From positions 1 through 63,015 of IMG/VR virus record IMGVR_UViG_3300009496_001865: DNA of 63,015 nt; one strand, given 5' to 3'. Below are positions 26,644 through 34,578 of this stretch, piece after piece. Every line of letters begins with the position of its first letter. Position 1 is the stretch's first letter. This DNA is from a virus. The translations under genes were made by a program, and so were the position numbers. The notes under the pieces are model-generated. The model saw only the letters and a program-made list of their open reading frames with translations, did not search any database and was not told the origin of the DNA.

Positions 26644-28307
26644 TCATCTTGTGCCCCGCCTAGGCCATCTGTTTCTGTATCCCAACCTATACTACTACCA
26701 CCTATTTTTTTAAGTAAATTCTTTCTTGCTTCTGGGTCTAAAGGATTATCATACCATTCATCGCTTTCACCTGTCTTGCGACCTCGCATTTTCATTTCAA
26801 CAACTTTAACTTCACCATCTTCTGAAACTACACGTTTTGCAAATAAACCATCTTTGACTCCAGCAGTTTTAGGTGCTTGGACTTCTTCGTTCGGATCTAG
26901 TTCCATAACTTTTATATTGTCATAAAAGTCTGCTATTCTAGGAAATGTTTCTTTAAAATTCATAAATCTTCTTGCATCATATTGCTCATAAAATACTTTA
27001 AAATCATGTTCTAATAATGTTCTGTCAGCAGTATTTCTATGAGGCGTTTTAACAACATCTAAGTATTCTATTAATCTACTTAATTGATCTTGTTCCCAAT
27101 CTGCTAATAGCAATCTACCTTCTGAATCAACTTCTGCTTTTCTTCTAACATTTTCTAACCATGCTTGTAATTCGTCATGATATAGTTTACGCAAATTATC
27201 TGGCAATGTAAGTGGACTTTGGAAACTAGGAAAACGTAATATGTTTACACTTATGCCTGGTTTGTTGTGACCATACTTGCGTTTCATTTCTAAAACCCAA
27301 TCTAAAAATTCTGTTATAGAATCTAGACACAATGCATTAATAGTCATCATCATATGTAATCCTTCTATTCGTGCTTCTTTACATATACGTTCAAACTGCA
27401 TAGTCCATACGTCCCACTTTAATCCATCTCTAATGTATTCTGCTTGTTTACCATATGCTTCACAACTTGTATATAAATGAAAGTGATTAATGTGCTGAGT
27501 TGATTCAATTAATTTATTAAGTAATCCTTCTTTAGCCATTAAGTTACTGTTAATAGCAAGCCTCATGTGTTCTTTATTTGGTTCATCAGTTGTTTCAAAC
27601 CAATCAAACAATTGATAAATGTCCGGAGTCATTAATGGCTCACCGCCTGTAACACGAATCTCTTCTAATTCTTTACTTAGTTCAGGCCACCATCTCCAAA
27701 ATGCATCTTTGTAAGGATTTGTTTCTAAATCATCAAAAGGCTCGGCATATGGTGCGTCATCAATAAAGTGACCTCTTGCGTCGGACTTAATACCTTGATA
27801 TCCTCCGTTGTTCCTAATATCTTTTACCCATGTGCTACTAAATGCAGGGTTACAATAACTACATGCTAATTGGCATGTTCTATTAAAGGCAACTTCTAGT
27901 GTTTTTAAATTTACATCTGTGCTTGTAGGCATAGCGGCCGCTTTACGCAAATCGTTGTCTTGGTATATTACTGTTTTGTATGTTCTATCTGATACAGGCT
28001 CGTTACCATCTGCATCTTTTTCCATGTCTTCAATTTTCCAACAGTATTCACACTCTTTGGGTCTCTGCCCATTGATCATCATTTCACGCATTTTCTTTTT
28101 ATGCTTTGTGTTATGAATTGCAGATGGATTGGTTTTAATTTCTTCTAAATCAATTTGGTGTGCTGGAGGGTGATGACAACTTGTAGTTCCGCCATGGCCT
28201 AACCATATAGTAGCATTATACCATTTAGCACCACAGAAGGATTCTGAAACAGGATCAATCATCCTTGCTTTAAATTCTCTGTGAGTTTCTCCGGGTTTTC
28301 TACTCAT
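26640..28307 (-). CDS. N-terminal-twitch radical SAM protein B1 (CHH variant)
   Basis: The protein has 555 residues, the longest copy. In the twitch module, FCGAKW carries C25, the usual CC pair becomes CHHPP (C44), and CEYC lies at 86 and 89. The core is CQLACSYC (145, 149, 152) with TGGEP (GGEP at 221-224). B1 and B2 share HPPxHxIDLEE, an HNTK segment and inserts missing from A1-A6, so they form a second subfamily. The FPRIADFY tail motif is followed by about 100 extra charged residues with no known domain. ATGA overlap with the DUF2693-like gene. Confidence 0.85.
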   Translation of the reverse strand: MSRKPGETHREFKARMIDPVSESFCGAKWYNATIWLGHGGTTSCHHPPAHQIDLEEIKTNPSAIHNTKHKKKMREMMINGQRPKECEYCWKIEDMEKDADGNEPVSDRTYKTVIYQDNDLRKAAAMPTSTDVNLKTLEVAFNRTCQLACSYCNPAFSSTWVKDIRNNGGYQGIKSDARGHFIDDAPYAEPFDDLETNPYKDAFWRWWPELSKELEEIRVTGGEPLMTPDIYQLFDWFETTDEPNKEHMRLAINSNLMAKEGLLNKLIESTQHINHFHLYTSCEAYGKQAEYIRDGLKWDVWTMQFERICKEARIEGLHMMMTINALCLDSITEFLDWVLEMKRKYGHNKPGISVNILRFPSFQSPLTLPDNLRKLYHDELQAWLENVRRKAEVDSEGRLLLADWEQDQLSRLIEYLDVVKTPHRNTADRTLLEHDFKVFYEQYDARRFMNFKETFPRIADFYDNIKVMELDPNEEVQAPKTAGVKDGLFAKRVVSEDGEVKVVEMKMRGRKTGESDEWYDNPLDPEARKNLLKKIGGSSIGWDTETDGLGGAQDE

Positions 28308-28555
28308 TTGCTTTCCTCTTTTGGCATTCCTTCATACCATTCTATTATAGTATTTATTCTTACATCACGCCAACCCTTTTTATCTAGGGCATACATAACT
28401 ACATTATCCGGACTATTATATGCTTTTATTTGCATAGTCTGTTTATGTATGTCTTTATTTAGTGTGCATGGCATTGTTCTAATTTCACCTGTGTCAATTT
28501 TTTCAAACACAACTGTGACTATTCCTTTAAACAAACTGTCTATTAATTGTTTCAT
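28304..28555 (-). CDS. DUF2693-like small SH3-barrel protein
   Basis: The protein has 83 residues with a strand pattern of 'VTVVFEKIDTGEIRTMPCTL' and 'NVVMYALDKKGWRDVRINTI', typical of the small phage family DUF2693 (SH3-like barrel, widespread in T4-like phages, function unknown). It is fitted by ATGA overlaps on both sides between B2 and B1. It therefore travels with the B-type radical SAM pair and may be a partner of theirs, although the family elsewhere is not tied to radical SAM genes. Confidence 0.68.
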   Translation of the reverse strand: MKQLIDSLFKGIVTVVFEKIDTGEIRTMPCTLNKDIHKQTMQIKAYNSPDNVVMYALDKKGWRDVRINTIIEWYEGMPKEESK

Positions 28556-30087
28556 ATTAGTGCATCTGCTTCTTTACAAATATTCCACCAGTCTTCTATT
28601 TCGGGAAACTTTGACAAGAAATCAGTATTACGTCTTTCATCATGTTGCGTAAAAAATCTATAAAAGTTTGCTCTTGCTTTAAGAAGTTCGTCTTTATCCA
28701 TATTAGAACCTGCTTTCATCCATTCTAAGTTTCTACGAACTTTATCAATTTCAAAATCTTTGAACCCTCTATAGTCTATATTTACTTCATCTGCTTGATT
28801 CATCTCCATGAATACGATAGCCTCTTCTAAGTAATCCTGATAGTATTCTGGCATAATTTGTATGCATTGCCAAAGAGGTGCTCTTAGTAATGGAATATCA
28901 AACCAAATACGTTGTTTAGGTCTTACTTCGTAATCATCATGTTTATGATCGCCGTTATCTGGAATAGGTATATATTTTATACCCTGTCTATCTTTTGCAA
29001 ACTCGTCCCTTAAATCTAATATCCATTGTAAATAATCACGTAAACTGGGTAAACTTAATATATTAAATGTATTAATAAATGTTATTGTTGAGTTATCTGT
29101 TTCGGTTAAAATTCTTTTAACATTTTTTTGTAGTAGTGAGAAATCCATACCGTTACGCATATACTCTGCTTGAGAACCGTAACCATCTACACTTACAAAT
29201 GTGGCAAAGTTCTTACATGCTGGTGCTACATACCAGTTGTTCCCTGAGTTTGGATTAAACTTTTCTGGGTCTTCCCATATTTGTATTTCTTCTAATCTTT
29301 GTAGCGATTCTATAAACATATCCATAAGCACTGGCTTAGGTGGACACATATTTGAAGTCACTGAAATCTCTAACCAAGCATTTGGATTTTGATACACATA
29401 GTCTAATACTTTAAAAGTATTACTGTCCATCAATGGCTCGCCGCCAGTCATACGAAATACTTCTAATGACTTATACATTTCAGGCCACCATTTCCAAAAT
29501 GCTGTAAGATATGGATTTTCATCTTGTGCCAATTTCAATGGCATAAGTCCTGCGTTGTTTAAACTTTCTAAATTGTTATGCTCTCCTTGAGCAATTTGAT
29601 AAGGGCCATGTTCTTTTATTTCTTTGTGCCATGATGTTGATAAATGAGGTGAGCAGTAACTACATTTAAAGTTACAGGCTTGATTAAAGTTTACTTCTAC
29701 ATAACGTGGATTTATATTTCCGTCTGCACCTGCTTCTGCTATTTCTTCTCTGGCATTTTGTGCCCAGTATTCACCACTACGATATACACGATCACTTCTG
29801 CCGCCTACATCTTCTATACGCCAGCAGTAACTACAACCTTCTGGTCTCTCACCTGCTAACATTTGTGCTCGTTGCTCTTTCTTTTCTTTTGTGTTATGTA
29901 ATGCTGTAGGATTATCAGCAAGTTCTTCTAGATCTATTTTGTGTGTAGGTGGATGATAGCAACTGTGAGTCATGCCGTTATGCATGTGCATAGAAACCTG
30001 GGTCCATTTTGCATAACACATTGTTGGACTTATAGCATCTAATTGTTCTTTGGCCTTGTCAGCGGCCTGATCGTATATGCTAGACAT
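28552..30087 (-). CDS. N-terminal-twitch radical SAM protein B2 (CYH variant)
   Basis: The start is set at ATG 30087, since AGAGAGG lies eight bases before it; the two codons upstream are GTG. The protein has 511 residues. MCYAKW carries C24, CYHPP replaces CC (C43), CSYC lies at 85 and 88, and the core is CNFKCSYC (138, 142, 145) with MTGGEP (GGEP at 215-218). KFPEIEDWW ends the protein in the shared tail style. It is clearly sister to B1. Having His near the auxiliary Cys suggests different cluster ligation from A-type copies, but only by inference. The gap to the upstream gene is 29 bases. Confidence 0.85.
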   Translation of the reverse strand: MSSIYDQAADKAKEQLDAISPTMCYAKWTQVSMHMHNGMTHSCYHPPTHKIDLEELADNPTALHNTKEKKEQRAQMLAGERPEGCSYCWRIEDVGGRSDRVYRSGEYWAQNAREEIAEAGADGNINPRYVEVNFNQACNFKCSYCSPHLSTSWHKEIKEHGPYQIAQGEHNNLESLNNAGLMPLKLAQDENPYLTAFWKWWPEMYKSLEVFRMTGGEPLMDSNTFKVLDYVYQNPNAWLEISVTSNMCPPKPVLMDMFIESLQRLEEIQIWEDPEKFNPNSGNNWYVAPACKNFATFVSVDGYGSQAEYMRNGMDFSLLQKNVKRILTETDNSTITFINTFNILSLPSLRDYLQWILDLRDEFAKDRQGIKYIPIPDNGDHKHDDYEVRPKQRIWFDIPLLRAPLWQCIQIMPEYYQDYLEEAIVFMEMNQADEVNIDYRGFKDFEIDKVRRNLEWMKAGSNMDKDELLKARANFYRFFTQHDERRNTDFLSKFPEIEDWWNICKEADALI

Positions 30088-30116
30088 CACCACAGCCTCT
30101 CTGCTTAAATTTCATT

Positions 30117-31115
30117 TTACTGTATTAACCCTTTTTCGAGAAGTTCTTGTATTTGTTGTTCTCGAATCATTACTCCCCATCGTCTTGGATTAACATAAGT
30201 TTTTTTAAAAAATTTACACATTTGTTCATTAGGATCAAACAACATCATTTCATTAATGGTTTCATTTAGTGTTACACCTAAATCTTGTATTGCTATGTAA
30301 AGCATTTCTGGATTGTATGAAACTTTAGAGTATCTACAAACCACATCGCCTGGAAAACGTGGGAGTATAGTATTATCAAAAAAGTCTTTAAACCAATCAT
30401 AATCTGATATAAGGTTAGTGTCCCATGAACTGTTTACTGTCATATCGCAACCTAGTCTTGCACCGTAAATTGCCCATAAGCCATTCTCTACATCACTACC
30501 AATGTTGCACCATGTTTGCAACCTATCATAATTTTGCCACCAAATCTTTTCTTTAAATTCTTCTGGTGCAACTCTTACACCTTGATCCAAACTCATCTTA
30601 ACACCTTCGCGGAAGCCTGCTCTAAATGCTTGGAAAGGACTGGCAGTTTGATGCACTTCGCTAAATGTGTCGTTAAGTTGTATGTAGTTAAGTTTCCAGC
30701 AAAATTCCATACCTTCACCGTCTGTTGCGGCTTCATGTGTGTTAATAGTTTTAGTATATTCTGTGGGCCAACATTTAAGTCCGCCGTTGCCATACACTAA
30801 TCCATTTAGAATATTTTTAGCATTCCAACTGAATATACTTTCTGATATATTATTACCGTCATGATCTTCGTCTGGAACATCTAATACTTGTTCAAAAAAA
30901 TCATCCATTACAATATTATCACCATCTACAGTGATAAAACGTTCTGTTTCACTTTGTTCTGCCGCGGCCTTATGTGCGGCATCGAATCCTTTTACTGAAT
31001 CTATTCTTTTTGCCCAGGGGACTTTGTTAAGTAGGTCTGCCCAATGCTCTTCCTTATTAGGCTCATCGTATGAAATGTAAAATATGTCTAGTTCTGTGAC
31101 ATCAATCTTTGCCAT
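30117..31115 (-). CDS. single-unit glycosyltransferase-like protein, relative of the ten-unit protein
   Basis: The protein has 332 residues. An N-terminal IFYISYDEP strand, 'VKGFDAAHKAAAEQ' (residues 41-54), VDGD (63-66) and GNGGLKCWPTE match the last unit of the ten-unit protein piece by piece. The later 'F.A.RAGFREGVKMSL' helix matches its 'STWRSAFRECVKLTL'. This looks like a complete GT-A-like catalytic domain with a DxD-type acidic motif, followed by about 150 residues unique to it. It probably transfers a sugar; donor and acceptor are unknown. It has its own late promoter 30 bases upstream. Confidence 0.7.
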   Translation of the reverse strand: MAKIDVTELDIFYISYDEPNKEEHWADLLNKVPWAKRIDSVKGFDAAHKAAAEQSETERFITVDGDNIVMDDFFEQVLDVPDEDHDGNNISESIFSWNAKNILNGLVYGNGGLKCWPTEYTKTINTHEAATDGEGMEFCWKLNYIQLNDTFSEVHQTASPFQAFRAGFREGVKMSLDQGVRVAPEEFKEKIWWQNYDRLQTWCNIGSDVENGLWAIYGARLGCDMTVNSSWDTNLISDYDWFKDFFDNTILPRFPGDVVCRYSKVSYNPEMLYIAIQDLGVTLNETINEMMLFDPNEQMCKFFKKTYVNPRRWGVMIREQQIQELLEKGLIQ

Positions 31116-31133
31116 GTGCGTGTTCCGTAAAAA

Positions 31134-31784
31134 TTATATACGCACATATTTATCAAATAATTTTACAGTATATATACTGCTCTGGTCCATTTTATAAGGT
31201 AGTGTTACAGTAACTTCCTTATTTTCTAGTAATTTTCTAAACGATACATTAAAGTTATACTCTAAAAAACTAGGTTCTTTGTATGTTGTAAAATAAAACT
31301 TTAGTGTTGTTTGACCTCTAACAACTGCTGTAGTAGGATCAATATCTTTGTATGCTTTTATAGCCTTAGGACACAATGCAACTATAAAAGTTTTGCCTGT
31401 TACTTTGACTTTAATGTCTGCTCCTCTAACAGAGCCCTTTTCTATTTCACTTAAAAAATCATGTTGCTTTGTAATGATTTCATCAATAGGCCTAAGTTCT
31501 ATGTAATGAACAGTCTCTTCTTTATCATCTGTTCTAACTCTATACATGCCCCAATTTGAATTTTTAAAAATTGCAACTTCGTCATCAGTAAACTGTGCTG
31601 ATTTAAACTTTTTATCAAATACTTTATTAGGTTCTTTACTACAGCATTTAATTTCGCCATCGTCATCATACCATACAGTAAATTTTGTTGTATGAAATGC
31701 TTTGGTCATTTCTTCTATGTTTCCAAATTCTTTTTTAGATGCTAAGAATTCTTTTCGTCTTGCTTGTGCTACTTTAGTTACCAT
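31134..31784 (-). CDS. conserved phage protein of unknown function, 216 aa
   Basis: The first 60 residues are basic and contain 'VWYDDDGEIKCCSKEP'. The rest is beta-strand rich ('VVRGQTTLKFYFTT', 'VTVTLPY'), which resembles a small virion or head-tail accessory protein, but no motif identifies it. The ATG lies five bases after GGTAAATA, so a leaderless late message is likely. The promoter for the next gene lies inside its last codons. No enzymatic residues stand out. Confidence 0.55.
   Translation of the reverse strand: MVTKVAQARRKEFLASKKEFGNIEEMTKAFHTTKFTVWYDDDGEIKCCSKEPNKVFDKKFKSAQFTDDEVAIFKNSNWGMYRVRTDDKEETVHYIELRPIDEIITKQHDFLSEIEKGSVRGADIKVKVTGKTFIVALCPKAIKAYKDIDPTTAVVRGQTTLKFYFTTYKEPSFLEYNFNVSFRKLLENKEVTVTLPYKMDQSSIYTVKLFDKYVRI
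31147..31154 (-). promoter_or_regulatory. T4-like late promoter GATAAATA
   Basis: It lies within the 3' end of the 216-residue gene and 31 bases before the ATG of the single-unit glycosyltransferase-like gene. An eight-base inverted repeat (ATGTGCGT / ACGCACAT) runs from the promoter's last base to the start codon. Confidence 0.6.
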
Positions 31785-31788
31785 AATA

Positions 31789-32652
31789 CTATTTACCTAT
31801 TGCTTTTTCCATTTGTTCAATTTTCTGTTTACTCATCCAATCTTTTTCTACATAATGAAATGGATACATCTGTTGAAAGGAGCCTATTTTAAAACTATCA
31901 AAACTTTTATAATAAGTAGGCAAACTTTGACTCCACTTTTCACTTATATTACTATGCGGAATATTCTGTATCATGCTTTTCATATGAGTAAATGTTGGAA
32001 CAGTATCTATATTTTCTCGTGTGCATAAATGCTCAATTCCTAAAATTTGCATTGCTAAAGCAAATGCTACATCTCCACTTAACCAATCTGGTTTACCATT
32101 AGGCATATATTTAAAATACATGCGTTGCCAATGCTGGAAAATTATTTCTATCATTGCAAATAGTTCACTTGCAAGATCACTTTTCTTAAAATAAAAGAAT
32201 GCTGTATATACATTTGGCAAATTGTTTGCAGTAAACCATTCTCTGTAATAGTCACTAGTTACAACCTCTCCTCTATATGTTCTAACTTTTGTAGTTGCCC
32301 ATATATCACGTTGTGACATAATATCCCACCAATGGCTTACATCTGTAGGAAAAATCATATCAGTATCGAGTATTACAGTCTCATCATACGGGGTCATATA
32401 GTAATACTTCCACTTGTTGTTTATCTTCCATTGCTCGTCTTTTGCATCGTCTTGCCATGGTATATCAACAATATTATCAAAAACTTTTCTATGTTTTGCT
32501 GTAATAAGTTTCTTAGTTTTGGCGTCAACACATACTGTAAGATTGCTTACGACCGTCTGTGTTAGTTTTAAATTGAGTGCGAGTGCATACGCCTGCTCTA
32601 GATAATTAACATTGTCGTTATTTTGTGCTATAACTATATAACCTTTGCTCAA
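31789..32652 (-). CDS. GT8-like glycosyltransferase (DTD motif)
   Basis: The protein has 287 residues from a TTG start; GGAG lies seven bases upstream, and the upstream stop is immediately adjacent. ILDTDMIFP (DTD at 96-98) after 'YYYMTPYDET' is the metal-binding DxD strand of GT-A, GT8-like transferases. A matching 'TPVFTH' style region and 'FYKSFD' segment follow. It shares 'PYxETxxIDxDxx' with the protein at 33323-34222, so these are paralogues. This type is common beside structural genes of marine T4-like phages. The acceptor is unknown. Confidence 0.65.
   Translation of the reverse strand: MSKGYIVIAQNNDNVNYLEQAYALALNLKLTQTVVSNLTVCVDAKTKKLITAKHRKVFDNIVDIPWQDDAKDEQWKINNKWKYYYMTPYDETVILDTDMIFPTDVSHWWDIMSQRDIWATTKVRTYRGEVVTSDYYREWFTANNLPNVYTAFFYFKKSDLASELFAMIEIIFQHWQRMYFKYMPNGKPDWLSGDVAFALAMQILGIEHLCTRENIDTVPTFTHMKSMIQNIPHSNISEKWSQSLPTYYKSFDSFKIGSFQQMYPFHYVEKDWMSKQKIEQMEKAIGK
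31790..31797 (-). promoter_or_regulatory. candidate late promoter GGTAAATA
   Basis: It overlaps the last codons (Gly-Lys-stop) of the GT8-like gene and sits five bases before the ATG of the 216-residue gene. It is weaker than the GATAAATA sites because coding constraint could also explain it. Confidence 0.4.
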
Positions 32653-33000
32653 TTACCATCTCCAAGGCAACATTGACATGCCAAACATGTTAAGAACAGT
32701 TTCACAAATAATTACTGTGATTGTTCCGCCTATAATTTGCCAAGTCCACCATTTCCATCCATCTAAACTGTCGCCCCATTTTCTTATCTTGCTGTTTCTT
32801 GCTTTGTCATAAGCACCACTCTTTTCGCCTAATTTATTTGCCCAGTGATTTGGGTCTATCCATTCTTTTAATTTAATTAAAGGCCAAAAGATTTTTTTCA
32901 TTACATCCATTGCTTTAGTATCTTGAAGCACTACATTAAGATATATTGCTCCTCCAAACAAGATCAATGCTATTGCTGTAATCCAAAAATCTTCACTCAT
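32653..33000 (-). CDS. small membrane protein, two transmembrane segments
   Basis: The start is taken at ATG 33000 (the third of three nearby ATGs) because AAGGA lies eight bases before it and it gives an eight-base overlap with the 51-residue gene (ATGAGTGA). The 115-residue protein has hydrophobic stretches near residues 5-23 and 84-107, with a basic, Trp-rich loop between them. A host inner-membrane location is likely. It resembles short membrane proteins carried by many marine T4-like phages, but the role (for example lysis, exclusion, envelope remodelling) is not readable. Confidence 0.62.
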   Translation of the reverse strand: MSEDFWITAIALILFGGAIYLNVVLQDTKAMDVMKKIFWPLIKLKEWIDPNHWANKLGEKSGAYDKARNSKIRKWGDSLDGWKWWTWQIIGGTITVIICETVLNMFGMSMLPWRW

Positions 33001-33148
33001 CATGATCATCCTTTTTTAATTCGTAGCCATCTGCTGGATCTATTTCAGCATCGGCATTCATAAATCTCATGCGTTGAATCAAATCCCAATCAATATCCTT
33101 CCAGTTATCTCTAATACTTGTATACTCTTCTTTTTTATTCTTACCCAT
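32993..33148 (-). CDS. small acidic protein, 51 aa, unknown
   Basis: The 51-codon frame starts with ATGGGTAA overlapping the preceding stop by eight bases, and its own stop overlaps the membrane-protein start in the same way. The protein is charged with a 'DWDLIQRMRF' amphipathic helix and an acidic end, with no Cys. Acceptance rests on the tight overlaps at both ends. No family is recognised. Confidence 0.6.
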   Translation of the reverse strand: MGKNKKEEYTSIRDNWKDIDWDLIQRMRFMNADAEIDPADGYELKKDDHDE

Positions 33149-33326
33149 CTATATATCTCCAATCTTCTTTGAACAGGCAAAATCTACTATGACCTTCTTT
33201 AGTTTCATAAACAAATTGCATTGATAATAGTTGCACAACCTTACCTTCAAACTTTCCGTTAAGTCTACAAGTGTGCTCTATTGTGTCGCCTATTTCTGGT
33301 GCTCTTGTTTTTTTCTTCTTAATCAT
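33141..33326 (-). CDS. small basic protein, SH3-like fold, unknown
   Basis: The 61-residue protein has an N-terminal K-K-K-K-T-R stretch followed by beta strands ('GDTIEHTCRLNGKFEGKVVQLL', 'MQFVYETKEG'), the look of a tiny SH3-like barrel frequent in marine T4-like phages. A nucleic-acid or ribonucleoprotein contact is possible because of the basic N-terminus, but nothing proves it. ATGA overlaps with the GT8-like gene upstream. Confidence 0.58.
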   Translation of the reverse strand: MIKKKKTRAPEIGDTIEHTCRLNGKFEGKVVQLLSMQFVYETKEGHSRFCLFKEDWRYIDG

Positions 33327-34222
33327 GTTGCATGTTCTAATAATTCGTCACTAATTCTATTTATCGCCCATTTGTTCATGACATGAACATCTATATTATC
33401 TATTTTAGATAAAATATAATCTCCGGGACTACGAGGTTTTTCTAAATACATAATTAAGGATCGATGATTTACAGCACTATGCACATCATCAGTATCAAAG
33501 GTTTTATACAAAGTAGTAGGTAACTGTGGCAATCCTTTATCAACAAACCCACTCATTATATGAGCGGCTATAGAAAAACTGTAATCGTTCCTATATAATG
33601 AGCCTTGCCATCTATAGAGGTCTCTGTAAAACTGTGGGTTATCTCTAACATGTTTAACGAAGTTAAAGAAACTTTCTACATATTCTGTTTTGCGGAAGTA
33701 GACCACAGTTGCCCAATACATTGTTATACCCATGTTAAACAATCTATCTAATGTAGGATCTTTTCGCTCTCTCATCACATCTTGAAACTTCCAATTCATC
33801 ATCAATTCGTTATTGTGTCCCCAACAATGATTTAATGTATCGCTTAATATTAAGTAATCTACATCTATTAAAAGTGTTTCTTTGTAAGGAGAAAGTTCAT
33901 ATGCATCACATCTATTAGCATTATAAAACTGTAATCTTTTTGCTGTATGACTTGTATCTTTATAAAGTCTTTGATTTTTTCTTTTGAATTCTTTGTCTTT
34001 ATCTACAACTATAATATTATTGATTGCTTTTTTAATAAGACGTTTACCTAGTGTTTTCTCACCATGTTTTAAACTAAAAGGATCAGTTACCACTGTAACA
34101 TTTTTTATTCCTAAGTTTTTTTGAACTAGTAAAGCATTTACAACTGCCAAACGAAAATAATCTATCTCACTATTATTGTGAGCAAACATTATTACGCCTT
34201 TATCGTTATTCGCCTTTTTCAT
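33323..34222 (-). CDS. GT8-like glycosyltransferase (DVD motif)
   Basis: The protein has 299 residues. GVIMFAHNN at the N-terminus is the first strand, 'VTVVTDP' follows near residue 42, and LLIDVDYLI (DVD at 120-122) after 'SPYKET' is the DxD strand of a GT-A fold. It is paralogous to the protein at 31789-32652. The region 'FRKTEYVESFF' is like the acceptor-side helix of GT8-type enzymes. Sugar transfer is likely; donor and acceptor are unknown. It overlaps the upstream gene by 17 bases. Confidence 0.66.
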   Translation of the reverse strand: MKKANNDKGVIMFAHNNSEIDYFRLAVVNALLVQKNLGIKNVTVVTDPFSLKHGEKTLGKRLIKKAINNIIVVDKDKEFKRKNQRLYKDTSHTAKRLQFYNANRCDAYELSPYKETLLIDVDYLILSDTLNHCWGHNNELMMNWKFQDVMRERKDPTLDRLFNMGITMYWATVVYFRKTEYVESFFNFVKHVRDNPQFYRDLYRWQGSLYRNDYSFSIAAHIMSGFVDKGLPQLPTTLYKTFDTDDVHSAVNHRSLIMYLEKPRSPGDYILSKIDNIDVHVMNKWAINRISDELLEHAT

Positions 34223-34565
34223 TTAGATCCAACACTTTATGAACTTTTCTTGCCTTACGAAGTTTTTCATACTCAGCATAGTATTCATTTGTAACTTCAT
34301 AGTATCTACTTTTGATTTCGTCATAAAATGATTCTAGATCTATATTGATAGGATTGTTATAGATGTCTAACAATATTGCTTCTTTGTCACCTTCATCTAT
34401 AAGAATCTTACAAAATGTAATTAAGGTAGTATCTATAGTGAATGTTCCACCATTAATGCTATAACTGAGGAGGCTCTCAACTTTTGCTTTAAGTTGGGCC
34501 TGCTGATTGTTTAGAGTAATACGGTAATTAGCAAACTCTAAAGCCTTCGTTAAACGTGTGCTCAT
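34206..34565 (-). CDS. conserved phage protein of unknown function, 119 aa
   Basis: Mostly helical, with 'ALEFANYRITLNNQQAQLKAK' near the N-terminus and a basic 'EKLRKARKVHK' helix at the end. The style matches short conserved genes in the structural region of marine T4-like phages, but I recognise no function. The ATG is five bases after CTTAAATA, which overlaps the upstream stop codon, so it may be transcribed separately as a leaderless late message. Confidence 0.55.
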   Translation of the reverse strand: MSTRLTKALEFANYRITLNNQQAQLKAKVESLLSYSINGGTFTIDTTLITFCKILIDEGDKEAILLDIYNNPINIDLESFYDEIKSRYYEVTNEYYAEYEKLRKARKVHKVLDLNEKGE

Positions 34566-34570
34566 GCTAG

Positions 34571-34578
34571 TATTTAAG
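34571..34578 (-). promoter_or_regulatory. candidate late promoter CTTAAATA
   Basis: It covers the TAA stop of the upstream 206-residue gene and lies exactly five bases before the ATG of the 119-residue gene, the same spacing as the stronger sites. Confidence 0.4.

Noticed and set aside
28351-28358. AATAAATA on the minus strand, 43 bases before radical SAM B1
   Set aside because: It lies inside the DUF2693-like gene, whose overlaps point to read-through expression. The match is plausible but not strong enough to list as a promoter.
2653-34222. A bacterial chromosomal O-antigen or capsule locus as the source of the window
   Set aside because: The sugar genes are embedded without a break among T4-like baseplate and fibre genes, share the same overlap style and late promoters, and no transport or polymerase (Wzx/Wzy/ABC) genes appear.
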